From NCBI GenBank assembly GCA_039934475.1, contig JBDTMC010000347.1:1-8523 (forward strand): 8,523 nucleotides of DNA. The letters are read 5' to 3'. This stretch comes from JBDTMC01 sp039934475. GTDB taxonomy: Bacteria; Acidobacteriota; Terriglobia; Bryobacterales; Bryobacteraceae. The notes beneath the pieces were generated by a model. That model saw only the letters and a program-made list of their open reading frames with translations, was not told the DNA's origin and ran no database searches. The translations under genes were made by a program, and so were the position numbers. This document shows, one piece after another, positions 1 to 6,399 of this stretch (within the stretch, counting starts at the first letter, position 1; each line of letters starts with the position of its first letter).

Positions 1-258
1 GTCAGGGTCATGATCGGCGACGGCTATTCGGGCTGGCCCGGCGAAGCGCCTTTCGACAGGATCATACTCACCGCCGCGCCAATCGAAATCCCGCGCGCGC
101 TGCTCGATCAACTAAAACCGGGAGGCAGGTTGGTGGCACCGGTCGGCGGTCAGGATCAGTTTCTCTACGCTGTGGAGAAGCGGCCCGGCGGAACAGTGCG
201 ACGAACGATCAGCATTCCGGTCCGCTTTGTGCCGATGACGAGTCGTCCGAATCCATAG
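1..258 (+). CDS. pcm: Protein-L-isoaspartate O-methyltransferase, C-terminal part (5' end outside window)
   Basis: The frame is open from base 1 and stops with TAG at 256-258, so 85 codons of the C-terminal part are visible; the ATG at base 10 is internal, not the start. The visible protein has GDGYSGWP, then APFDRIILTAA, then LLDQLKPGGRLVAPVG, and ends with PVRFVPM. These are the C-terminal SAM-methyltransferase motifs of the PCMT family. The enzyme is cytoplasmic and methylates isoaspartyl residues in aged proteins with S-adenosylmethionine, starting their repair. The catalytic N-terminal region and SAM-binding glycine motif lie upstream of the window. The next gene starts 18 bases downstream on the same strand, which suggests co-transcription. 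The family call is firm. Confidence 0.93.
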   Translation, partial: VRVMIGDGYSGWPGEAPFDRIILTAAPIEIPRALLDQLKPGGRLVAPVGGQDQFLYAVEKRPGGTVRRTISIPVRFVPMTSRPNP

Positions 259-276
259 AGCCCCTATTATGGAGCT

Positions 277-633
277 ATGGTGGTGCAGATTTTCGGGGTG
301 AAGAGTTCTCAGGCGAGCCGGGCAGCGGAACGATTTTTCAAAGAGCGGCGGGTGACCATTCAGATGGTGGACTTGAATCAGAAGGCGATGGCGCCCGGGG
401 AGATCAAGCGCTTTGTGGATAAGTTTGGGCTGGCGAAGCTGCTGGATACGGAGGGCAAGGCGTATGTGGACGCAGGCCTGAAGTATATGAAGGTGAGCGA
501 TGCCGAATTATTGGGGCGGATTGAGCGCGAGCCAAAATTGATGATGCTCCCTTTGGTGCGTGGCGGGAAACGGTTGAGCGTGGGGCAGGATGAAGCGGGC
601 TGGAAGGCGATGTTGGAAGAGGATGGCCCTTGA
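277..633 (+). CDS. ArsC/Spx-family thioredoxin-fold protein lacking the catalytic cysteine
   Basis: This 118-residue cytoplasmic protein has the length and layout of the ArsC/Spx/YffB family (COG1393-like). The N-terminus VQIFGVKSSQASRAAERFF matches the beta strand, active-site loop and helix of that fold. Near the C-terminus, MLPLVRGGKRLSVGQDEAGW matches the family's cis-proline strand and the glycine turn before the last helix. The active-site cysteine expected after the first strand is replaced by serine (residues 10-11), and the whole protein contains no cysteine, so it cannot work as a thiol arsenate reductase. A protein-binding or regulatory role, as in Spx, is possible but not shown. 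GGAG at 271-274 lies only two bases before the ATG. It lies 18 bases after pcm, probably in the same transcript. Fold assignment is good; function is unknown. Confidence 0.8.
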   Translation: MVVQIFGVKSSQASRAAERFFKERRVTIQMVDLNQKAMAPGEIKRFVDKFGLAKLLDTEGKAYVDAGLKYMKVSDAELLGRIEREPKLMMLPLVRGGKRLSVGQDEAGWKAMLEEDGP

Positions 634-652
634 AGTGCCAGCAAGAAGCACT

Positions 653-874
653 ATGCCAGAGAGTAAACCTGTTCCGGAAGTGCAAGATGTTCCGGAGACC
701 AAAAGCCCTAAAGGCCCGAACAATCCAAAGGAGATTAATCCAAAGCTTGCCTCGGACATTCACTACTGGGCGGGCGAACTTCACGTGACGGGCCAGCAGT
801 TACATGAGGCTATCCGTGTTCATGGCACTCATGTATCGAAGATTCGCGAGGCGCTCAAGCATCACAATCGCTGA
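653..874 (+). CDS. Small DUF3606 protein
   Basis: A 73-residue hydrophilic protein. Residues 1-30 are rich in proline, lysine and glutamate and look disordered. Residues about 31-70 (INPKLASDIHYWAGELHV, then QLHEAIRVHG and VSKIREAL) match the DUF3606 pattern: aspartate followed by a tryptophan-containing helix, 'L-x-x-A-hydrophobic', glycine, then a short final helix. DUF3606 proteins are small, cytoplasmic and of unknown function; the domain resembles a compact helix-turn-helix, but no DNA contact is demonstrated. The frame stays open upstream to ATG at 623 (overlapping the previous gene by 11 bases, with GGAAGAGG directly before it) and ATG at 590. I prefer 653 because family members begin near a charged, disordered leader; the ribosome site there (AAGAAG) is weak. 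Probably the last gene of the pcm transcript. Confidence 0.68.
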   Translation: MPESKPVPEVQDVPETKSPKGPNNPKEINPKLASDIHYWAGELHVTGQQLHEAIRVHGTHVSKIREALKHHNR

Positions 875-890
875 AGGAACTCGTGGGAAG

Positions 891-991
891 TCAGTACTGA
901 GTCGCATCAGAAGATAACGTCTTCACGCGGGGATGGATGCGAGCGGATGTCTGGACCTCGGCGTGCTGAGGTCAGATCGGCCTCGCGAGGC
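891..991. promoter_or_regulatory. Cluster of perfect inverted repeats upstream of the YfiR gene
   Basis: The 197-base gap between the DUF3606 and YfiR genes holds no convincing gene but four self-complementary sites. They are TCAGTACTGA at 891-900, GAAGA/TCTTC arms at 910-914 and 920-924, GACCTC/GAGGTC arms at 954-959 and 968-973, and a perfect 12-base palindrome GCCTCGCGAGGC at 980-991. None is followed by a T run, so a classical terminator is not supported. They may be operators for dimeric regulators or structure in the YfiR leader; no clear sigma-70 promoter is visible. Short palindromes arise by chance, so the biological reading is tentative. Confidence 0.3.
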
Positions 992-1071
992 ACTAAGGAA
1001 TCGGCGAGATGTTTCAGGTGGGGCAAAGCACGGAACTCCCACTGTCTGTTTCAAAAACAAGCAGGGTGGCG

Positions 1072-1611
1072 ATGAACACCGACCGTCGCTGGGCCCGTCT
1101 TTCCCGGTGTGCGTTGCTATTACTTGCGATACCCGCAATCGCGCAGATCACCGACGAATATTATGTAAAGGCCGCCTTTCTCTATAACTTCGCCCGATTT
1201 GTCGAGTGGCCACCAGGCACATTCCACAAGCCCGAAGATCGTTTCGCCATTTGCGTGCTTGGGGAGGATCCGTTCGGCCGGGCGTTGGAAGATACGATTG
1301 CCGGAAAGACGCTAGAAGGCCGACTGTTCCGCGTGGCCAGGATCAGGGACGCGGCTCACGCGGCAGGCTGCCAGATACTCTTTATCGGCTCCTCAGAACA
1401 AAAACAGCTTGCTGAAATCGTGTCTGCGCTGCCTGCAACCGGAATTCTTACCGTGGGAGAGATGAGAGGATTCGCCACTTCGGGGGGGATCATCAACTTT
1501 GTGCTCAACGACGGGCGCGTCCGTTTCCAGATCAACCGACGCCCGGCGGCGAAGGCCAACCTGCAGATCAGCTCACGACTTTTGAGCCTGGCAGAAATCG
1601 TGGACAAGTAA
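1072..1611 (+). CDS. YfiR-family (DUF4154) periplasmic regulator
   Basis: This 179-residue protein begins with a signal peptide: MNTDRR is basic, residues about 12-22 are hydrophobic, and cleavage is likely after AIA (residue 24). Family hallmarks are YYVKAAFLYNFARFVEWP (31-48), ICVLGEDPFG (60-69), CQILFIGSSE (100-109), LTVGEMRGFATSGGIINFV (126-144) and the C-terminal RFQINRRPAAKANL (151-164) with SSRLLSLAEIV. In Pseudomonas, YfiR is the periplasmic repressor of the diguanylate cyclase YfiN, relieved by the outer-membrane lipoprotein YfiB. Mature cysteines are C61 and C100 only, spaced 39 apart. The frame is open back to ATG 1009, but ATG 1072 is chosen because AGGG at 1063-1066 precedes it suitably and the signal peptide starts there. 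It converges with the CHASE8/GGDEF/EAL gene, its likely partner, 31 bases away; no terminator hairpin is evident between them. Confidence 0.9.
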   Translation: MNTDRRWARLSRCALLLLAIPAIAQITDEYYVKAAFLYNFARFVEWPPGTFHKPEDRFAICVLGEDPFGRALEDTIAGKTLEGRLFRVARIRDAAHAAGCQILFIGSSEQKQLAEIVSALPATGILTVGEMRGFATSGGIINFVLNDGRVRFQINRRPAAKANLQISSRLLSLAEIVDK

Positions 1612-1642
1612 GCATCGAGTGGTGTGCTGGAATTGGACCGGC

Positions 1643-4093
1643 TCATCCGACCGGGACTTCCTCCAACGCGGAATGATCCGCGGCGTCGGCTAGGATCGAC
1701 TTTTGGGTGGCCGCCTGGTCTACTGGCTTCGAGAACAAGAATCCTTGAGCGAAAGGACAGTGGAGGGCGATCAACGTATCTCGTTGTTCCGCCGTTTCAA
1801 CGCCCTCCGCTACAACATCGAGATGCAGAGAGCGGGCCATCCCCAGTATCGTCTCGATCATCTGGGAGCTTCCGGGGCGCCCTGGCATGCCATTCACGAA
1901 GGAAGCGTCGATCTTCACCGCGTCAAAGGGAAGCTCGTGCAGATAGCTGAGCGAGGAATAGCCCGTGCCGAAGTCATCCAGCTCAATGCCCACGTTCAGG
2001 TCTTTTAACCGGCGAAGCACGCTCAGTGTCAACGCTTTGTCTTCCATGATCGAACTCTCTGTCAGTTCCAGCCGCAGGGAGGGAGGATTCAAGCCCGTCT
2101 CCTTTAGCGCTTGCGACACATCGTCGACAAACCGCGGATCCGCCAATTGCTTCAGGCACATATTGACACTTACGGACAGCGGCGGTTGGGAGGGCGAACC
2201 GCGATGCCATTCGGCCATTTGCCGGCACGCCTGTTGCAACATCCAGCGGCCAAGGGGAATAATCAGTCCCGTCTCCTCGGCCGCGTGGATAAATTCGCTG
2301 GGGGGGAGAAGGCCCCTGCGGGGATGTTGCCAGCGGGCGAGCGCCTCGAAGCCGATCGTTCTCCCAGTGAGCAGCGACACTTCCGGCTGATAGTAAACGA
2401 CAAACTGCTTCTCTTTGACCGCCTTCCGAAGGTCTGTCTCCAGCTCAAGCCGCGCGTCGGCGCGATCGCGGATGCCTTGATTGAAGATCTCGAATCGCCC
2501 TTTGCCCCGGTTTTTAGCGTGATACATGGCGGCGTCGGCATTACGCAGCAGATCCTCCGGCGTGTGGGCCGAGTCTCCGAGAGCGACTCCGATACTGACG
2601 CTGACAAAGATCGGGTGTTCTTCGAGGTAGAACGGCGGCTGGAGTTCCTTGATTATGCGCTCGGCGACTACCGCTGCATCACGCGGCTGCCGGACGCCAT
2701 TCAGAAGAATCGCGAACTCGTCTCCGCCGAAGCGGGAAATCACCGACGAACTGGCGTTCCGCGCAACGAGGTCGGACGCGCGGACACTGGCCTGAAGCCG
2801 TGCGGCGACTTCGACTAGTAGACGGTCGCCGGCGTCGTGACCCAAGCTGTCGTTGACCACCTTAAATCGATCAAGATCAAGGAAGAGGACTGCGAATTTA
2901 TCATGCTCGCCCTCCGCTTCGAGATAGGACTCAAGCTTATCGATGAAGTAGAGTCGATTCCGGAGGCCGGTTAGCGGATCGAGGATCTTACCTTGGGTAA
3001 TATCTGTTTGCGAACCCGCCATGCGGAGGATTTTGCCCTTTGCCTGGACCACGATGCCACGGCAGAGAACCCATATATAGATGCCGGACTTCTGGCTGAT
3101 GCGATATTCGCAGGAGAAATCCGCGGGTGCGTCGCTGCTGCGTTTGGCGATTTCTGCGGTTGCGCGGGCCCGGTCGCCGGGATGAATCCGGCCGAACCAC
3201 TCTTCGGGATCTGCTTTGATCTCGTCATCGGAGTAACCGAGCATCTGTTTCCAACGCGGCGAAAAGTAGATCTCGTGGGATGGGACTTTCCAGTCCCAGA
3301 GACCGTCGTTTGATCCCTGGGTGGCCAGGGCGTAGCGCTCGTCGCTGTCGCGCAGAGCGATTTCAGCCACCTTGCTGGCCTGATCGCGCGATTGTATTTG
3401 GGACAGCATCTCGTTAAAGGAATCGATGAGGAGGCCCGTCTCGTCGTTGCCTAATTTCGTTGCGCGCACTGAATAATCCTTGTCGAGTGAGACGTGGCGG
3501 GCCACATCCGATAGTTCCGCCAATGGCCGAGTTATCGTGAGCAATATCTTTGTGCCCAACAGCAAGGCCACTGCGAGCGAACCGACGAGCGTGAGACAAA
3601 CGACGCCGGCGGCGTTCCAAAGGCGCTGGTACGTCGCTGCCATACTGTATTTCAGGAAAATCGTGCCAAGGGATTGGTTGCCCATGACGATGGGCTGAAA
3701 GAGGAGCATTTCCTCACCCTCGAAATAGGCACCAGGCGGACGGGGGTGGGCTGGGGGAGGACTCGTGATTACGCTGGGGTTCTGATAGCTGGCGAAGAGC
3801 CGGTTTTCTCCGTTATAGACAGCGGCCTGCATCTGCTTCGGATCTCCGCGCAGAGACGAAAGGGTTTCCAATTCAGCCCGCTCATCGCCGAAGGCAAGCG
3901 GAGCCGTGCTGCTGGCGGCGAGGATCCCGGCTAGAGAAGACATGGAGCGCGTTGCCGACAAGCGGTACTGCACGAACTCGTAGCTGAGGAATCCGCCGCC
4001 GGCGAGAATCAGCGCAAAGCTGCAGCACAAGACAATCAAAATAGAAAGCTTCGAACGGATCGAGATGTCTCTGAACGCTGTATGCAAGCTCAT
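1643..4093 (-). CDS. CHASE8-HAMP-PAS-GGDEF-EAL membrane c-di-GMP cyclase/phosphodiesterase
   Basis: This 816-residue inner-membrane protein is likely to make and/or degrade cyclic di-GMP. In order: TM1 about 16-38; periplasmic domain about 39-160 with LAGILAASSTAPLAFGD and AAVYNGENRLFASY, typical of the CHASE8 sensor domain of YfiN/TpbB; TM2 about 162-184; HAMP about 185-238; PAS (type 3 fold) about 250-370; GGDEF about 371-538; EAL about 545-800. The cyclase motif RFGGDEF is intact (GGDEF at 456-460). The phosphodiesterase set looks complete: FEALARW with EAL at 583-585, SVN, ELTES, DDFGTGYSSL at 706-715, KID, AEGVET and QGF. About nine extra residues lie between RASD (438-441) and GGDEF. 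ATG 4093 is preferred over TTG 4105; neither has a clear Shine-Dalgarno site. It is divergent from the receptor genes and convergent with YfiR. Dominant activity cannot be told from sequence. Confidence 0.93.
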   Translation of the reverse strand: MSLHTAFRDISIRSKLSILIVLCCSFALILAGGGFLSYEFVQYRLSATRSMSSLAGILAASSTAPLAFGDERAELETLSSLRGDPKQMQAAVYNGENRLFASYQNPSVITSPPPAHPRPPGAYFEGEEMLLFQPIVMGNQSLGTIFLKYSMAATYQRLWNAAGVVCLTLVGSLAVALLLGTKILLTITRPLAELSDVARHVSLDKDYSVRATKLGNDETGLLIDSFNEMLSQIQSRDQASKVAEIALRDSDERYALATQGSNDGLWDWKVPSHEIYFSPRWKQMLGYSDDEIKADPEEWFGRIHPGDRARATAEIAKRSSDAPADFSCEYRISQKSGIYIWVLCRGIVVQAKGKILRMAGSQTDITQGKILDPLTGLRNRLYFIDKLESYLEAEGEHDKFAVLFLDLDRFKVVNDSLGHDAGDRLLVEVAARLQASVRASDLVARNASSSVISRFGGDEFAILLNGVRQPRDAAVVAERIIKELQPPFYLEEHPIFVSVSIGVALGDSAHTPEDLLRNADAAMYHAKNRGKGRFEIFNQGIRDRADARLELETDLRKAVKEKQFVVYYQPEVSLLTGRTIGFEALARWQHPRRGLLPPSEFIHAAEETGLIIPLGRWMLQQACRQMAEWHRGSPSQPPLSVSVNMCLKQLADPRFVDDVSQALKETGLNPPSLRLELTESSIMEDKALTLSVLRRLKDLNVGIELDDFGTGYSSLSYLHELPFDAVKIDASFVNGMPGRPGSSQMIETILGMARSLHLDVVAEGVETAEQRDTLIALHCPFAQGFLFSKPVDQAATQKSILADAADHSALEEVPVG

Positions 4094-4278
4094 GGGTTCA
4101 CGCAAGACGGGTCACACCGGAGGGAACCGCAAGTTCATCGCCAATACAGAACAGCCTGTGGCGGAATGCACTTCTCAACGGCGCCACCGCGGCGAAAAGG
4201 ATGGGCCAAGGGCTATTAACGTGCTCAGAACGCTAGAGCAGACGCCGCCAGAGACTGGTCTGCGATTGCGGAGAATGT
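4094..4278. promoter_or_regulatory. Divergent intergenic region between the c-di-GMP enzyme and receptor genes
   Basis: These 185 bases must hold the promoters for both divergent transcripts. On the + strand a TATTAA at 4214-4219 resembles a -10 box but no good -35 box is seen. GCAGAC (4238-4243) and GTCTGC (4258-4263) are perfect 6-base arms around a 14-base spacer, just before the ribosome site GGAGA at 4270-4274. TGCTC/GAGCA arms occur at 4222-4226 and 4236-4240. I see no convincing small gene here. Individual sites are weak; only the general role of the region is well supported. Confidence 0.35.
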
Positions 4279-6399
4279 GTGACCGAGGCCACAATACTGC
4301 CGAACGCCGGTATCAGTTGCGGGACGGCTCCGAATAATAGGTTGGTAGCCCTGGAAGACACAGTGTCTTCGGAAGCGGACAACGACGCGCACCTGTTCGC
4401 TTCTTTCTTGGGTTTGCCTGGCTTCGCAATCTGCCTCATCGCTCTAGTCCCATGCGGCTCTCCTGCTCAGACGTCCGTTCCGCACGATCTTGGCAACGAC
4501 AGCCTGGAGGATCTGATGAACATACAAGTGACATCAGTCTCAAAGAAAGGGCAGGCGCTGTCCAAAGCCCCGAGTGCCATCTTTGTCATCACGCAAGACG
4601 ATATTCGCCACTCCGGTGCGACGACTATTCCAGACCTGCTCCGGATTGTGCCCGGCGTCGATGTCGCCCGCACCACCGCGAATGCCTGGGCGATCAGCAT
4701 TCGGGGTTTCAACTTCCGCTATTCCGGTAAGGTCCTTGTGCTGGTGGACGGCCGCACTGTCTACACGCCGCTGTTTTCGGGAGTCTTTTGGGATGAGCAG
4801 AACATGCCGCTCGAGACTATCGAGCGTATCGAAGTCATCCGGGGACCCGGTGGCACAGTGTGGGGGGCCAACGCGATGAATGGCGTCATCAATATCATCA
4901 CCAAGAGCGCCGCGAAAACCTACGGCAGCGTGGTTAGCGTGGTTGGCGGTTCCCAGGGCACGGCAGAGGGACTGATTCAATACGGAGGCTCCGCCGGCGC
5001 GCAGGGATCGTACCGGATCTTCGGCCGTTACACGATGAACGGGAATTCTCCTCCACTTGTTGACCGACCCGCGGTGGACGCGGCGCACACCTCACAGATC
5101 GGGTTCCGGTCGGATTGGAAGCCATCGGTACATGACAAGCTGACGGTTCAGGGCGATCTCTTCGGGACTTCCGAGAGCCAGACCGTCACCACCCTCTTTT
5201 CAAACCGGCTACCCAACTATTACACCTTCGACGATAAGGTACGGGCCGGGACCGGAAACCTTCTTGGACGCTGGAATCACGTATTTGGCAAGGGCTCAGA
5301 AACTACCTTGCAGATGTATTACGACCGGTCGCGGCGCTTCGATCAGGGACTTGCCACTTTGAACACGAGCGATGTCGATTTTCAATATCACTTCCGGGTT
5401 GGAACGCGAAACGACATTGTTACAGGATTAGGCTACCGGCTGACGGACCAAAGCACCACTAATGGCTATGCCGTCTCGTTCAACCCGGATCACCGCCGGG
5501 ATAACCTCTACAGCGTGTTTTTTCAAGACGAGGTCAAGCTTACGGATTCCGTGGCGGTCACGATGGGGATCAAACTCGAACACAATGCTTACACCGGCAT
5601 CGAATACGAGCCCAGCATGCAACTGGCTTGGTCGCCGACTAGCCGCCACACTGTATGGGTATCGGCTTCCAAGGCGGTGCAGCAGCCCTCATGGGTCTAC
5701 GCGGAGGCACAAGTGGATGCAGCGGCATTGCCGCTGCCGGGTGGAGGGTTCGGGATTTATCAATTGCAGGGAGGCCCGCAGGCGGCCCCGCGAGTGTATG
5801 ACTCCGAACTTGGCTACCGGACCGAGCTTTCGCGACGGTTGACACTGGATGCAACGGTCTTTGTGTCGAAGTATGATCGCCTTCAAACTTTCGATCCACA
5901 GCCTCCCTTCTTCATTCTGAATCCGGCTCCTCCCCATCTTGTGCTACCAAGCGTGTTCGCGAATTTCGGTAAGGCAACGAATTATGGAACGGAAGTGTCG
6001 GCCCACTGGGAGGTGGCGGGATGGTGGCGAATCAGTCCGGGGCTCAGCTTGGTGAGAGCCAGCCTGTCCCAGGCTGCCGGAGGCAAAGACCCTGCCTTCG
6101 CGACCACAGCAGGGGATTCGCCGGCGCGGCAGGCGCAACTGCGATCCAATATGAACCTGGCGCACACGGTTGAATGGGATATCTCGGCTTACTACGTAGG
6201 AGTGCTGACGACGGGCCCGGTGCCCCCCTACACCCGCCTGGACACCCGCCTTGGCTGGCACATCGGCAAAGCCGTCGAAGTCAGCGTTGCCGGACAGAAT
6301 CTACTCACGCCCAGGCATCTGGAGTTCTTCGACGGGCAACAGGTGGTTCCCACACAAGTAGGACGAGGAGTCGTGGGGAGACTGACGTGGCGCCGTTGA
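4279..6399 (+). CDS. TonB-dependent receptor-like outer-membrane protein (copy A)
   Basis: 706 residues from GTG 4279, which follows GGAGA at 4270-4274. A second GTG at 4363, after GGAAG at 4353-4357, would give 678 residues; either gives an export signal, hydrophobic at about 39-57 in the long form with cleavage after SPA (63). Then comes SLEDLMNIQVTSVSKK (75-90) and a plug domain to about 212, with VFVITQDDIRHSGA-like sequence, LLRIVPGV, ISIRGFN, VLVDGRTVYTP, ERIEVIRGPGGTVWG and NAMNGVINIITK. The rest is a beta barrel with alternating hydrophobic and aromatic strands. Such receptors import siderophores, cobalamin, sugars or other ligands using TonB, or relay signals; the ligand is not readable here. 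No canonical TonB box is obvious. The C-terminus is LTWRR, not the usual terminal aromatic residue. The next receptor gene overlaps by 13 bases, so the two are probably co-translated. Confidence 0.9.
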   Translation: MTEATILPNAGISCGTAPNNRLVALEDTVSSEADNDAHLFASFLGLPGFAICLIALVPCGSPAQTSVPHDLGNDSLEDLMNIQVTSVSKKGQALSKAPSAIFVITQDDIRHSGATTIPDLLRIVPGVDVARTTANAWAISIRGFNFRYSGKVLVLVDGRTVYTPLFSGVFWDEQNMPLETIERIEVIRGPGGTVWGANAMNGVINIITKSAAKTYGSVVSVVGGSQGTAEGLIQYGGSAGAQGSYRIFGRYTMNGNSPPLVDRPAVDAAHTSQIGFRSDWKPSVHDKLTVQGDLFGTSESQTVTTLFSNRLPNYYTFDDKVRAGTGNLLGRWNHVFGKGSETTLQMYYDRSRRFDQGLATLNTSDVDFQYHFRVGTRNDIVTGLGYRLTDQSTTNGYAVSFNPDHRRDNLYSVFFQDEVKLTDSVAVTMGIKLEHNAYTGIEYEPSMQLAWSPTSRHTVWVSASKAVQQPSWVYAEAQVDAAALPLPGGGFGIYQLQGGPQAAPRVYDSELGYRTELSRRLTLDATVFVSKYDRLQTFDPQPPFFILNPAPPHLVLPSVFANFGKATNYGTEVSAHWEVAGWWRISPGLSLVRASLSQAAGGKDPAFATTAGDSPARQAQLRSNMNLAHTVEWDISAYYVGVLTTGPVPPYTRLDTRLGWHIGKAVEVSVAGQNLLTPRHLEFFDGQQVVPTQVGRGVVGRLTWRR
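4354..4370. promoter_or_regulatory. 17-base inverted repeat at the alternative start of receptor A
   Basis: GAAGACAC and GTGTCTTC are perfect 8-base arms around one central base. The repeat covers most of the GGAAG ribosome-site candidate (4353-4357) and the GTG at 4363. As RNA it could form a seven-pair stem with a three-base loop, hiding that site; as DNA it has the form of an operator for a dimeric regulator. If translation starts at 4279 it simply codes for part of the pre-signal extension. The symmetry is certain, the function is not. Confidence 0.35.
6375..6399 (+). promoter_or_regulatory. Ribosome site and overlapping start of receptor B inside the end of receptor A
   Basis: GGGGAG at 6375-6380 is a strong Shine-Dalgarno sequence six bases before GTG 6387, which is in frame with receptor B and yields a basic signal-peptide start (VAPLKRSSR). 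The stop of receptor A is TGA 6397-6399, so the genes overlap by 13 bases. A TTG at 6396 would overlap that stop as TTGA and is an alternative start, but lies 15 bases from the Shine-Dalgarno site. Translational coupling of A to B is likely. Confidence 0.65.

Noticed and set aside
404..784. 126-codon - strand frame across the ArsC-like and DUF3606 genes
   Set aside because: Low-complexity proline/serine/arginine composition, and opposite to two genes with family matches.
1009..1071. YfiR translation from ATG 1009
   Set aside because: The extra 21 residues would precede a complete signal peptide, whereas ATG 1072 has AGGG at a proper distance.
1612..1642. Bidirectional terminator between the convergent YfiR and GGDEF-EAL genes
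   Set aside because: Only CCGG-type four-base complementarity could be found nearby, with no stable stem or T run.
2111..2818. 235-codon + strand frame inside the GGDEF-EAL gene
   Set aside because: It is antisense to intact, recognisable GGDEF and EAL motifs, has no family resemblance, and is explained by GC-rich codon bias.
4275..4337. 20-codon frame from ATG 4275 as a leader peptide for receptor A
   Set aside because: It shares the GGAGA ribosome site with GTG 4279, but its sequence shows no attenuator pattern such as repeated codons followed by a terminator.
4540..5088. 182-codon - strand frame opposite the plug of receptor A
   Set aside because: It lies opposite highly conserved receptor codons, with no ribosome site or recognisable motif. 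It is a shadow frame.
6174..6386. Upstream extension of the receptor B frame to an ATG at 6174
   Set aside because: These 71 codons lie within the conserved barrel end of receptor A in another frame. They do not resemble an export signal, and GTG 6387 has a strong ribosome site and a proper signal peptide.
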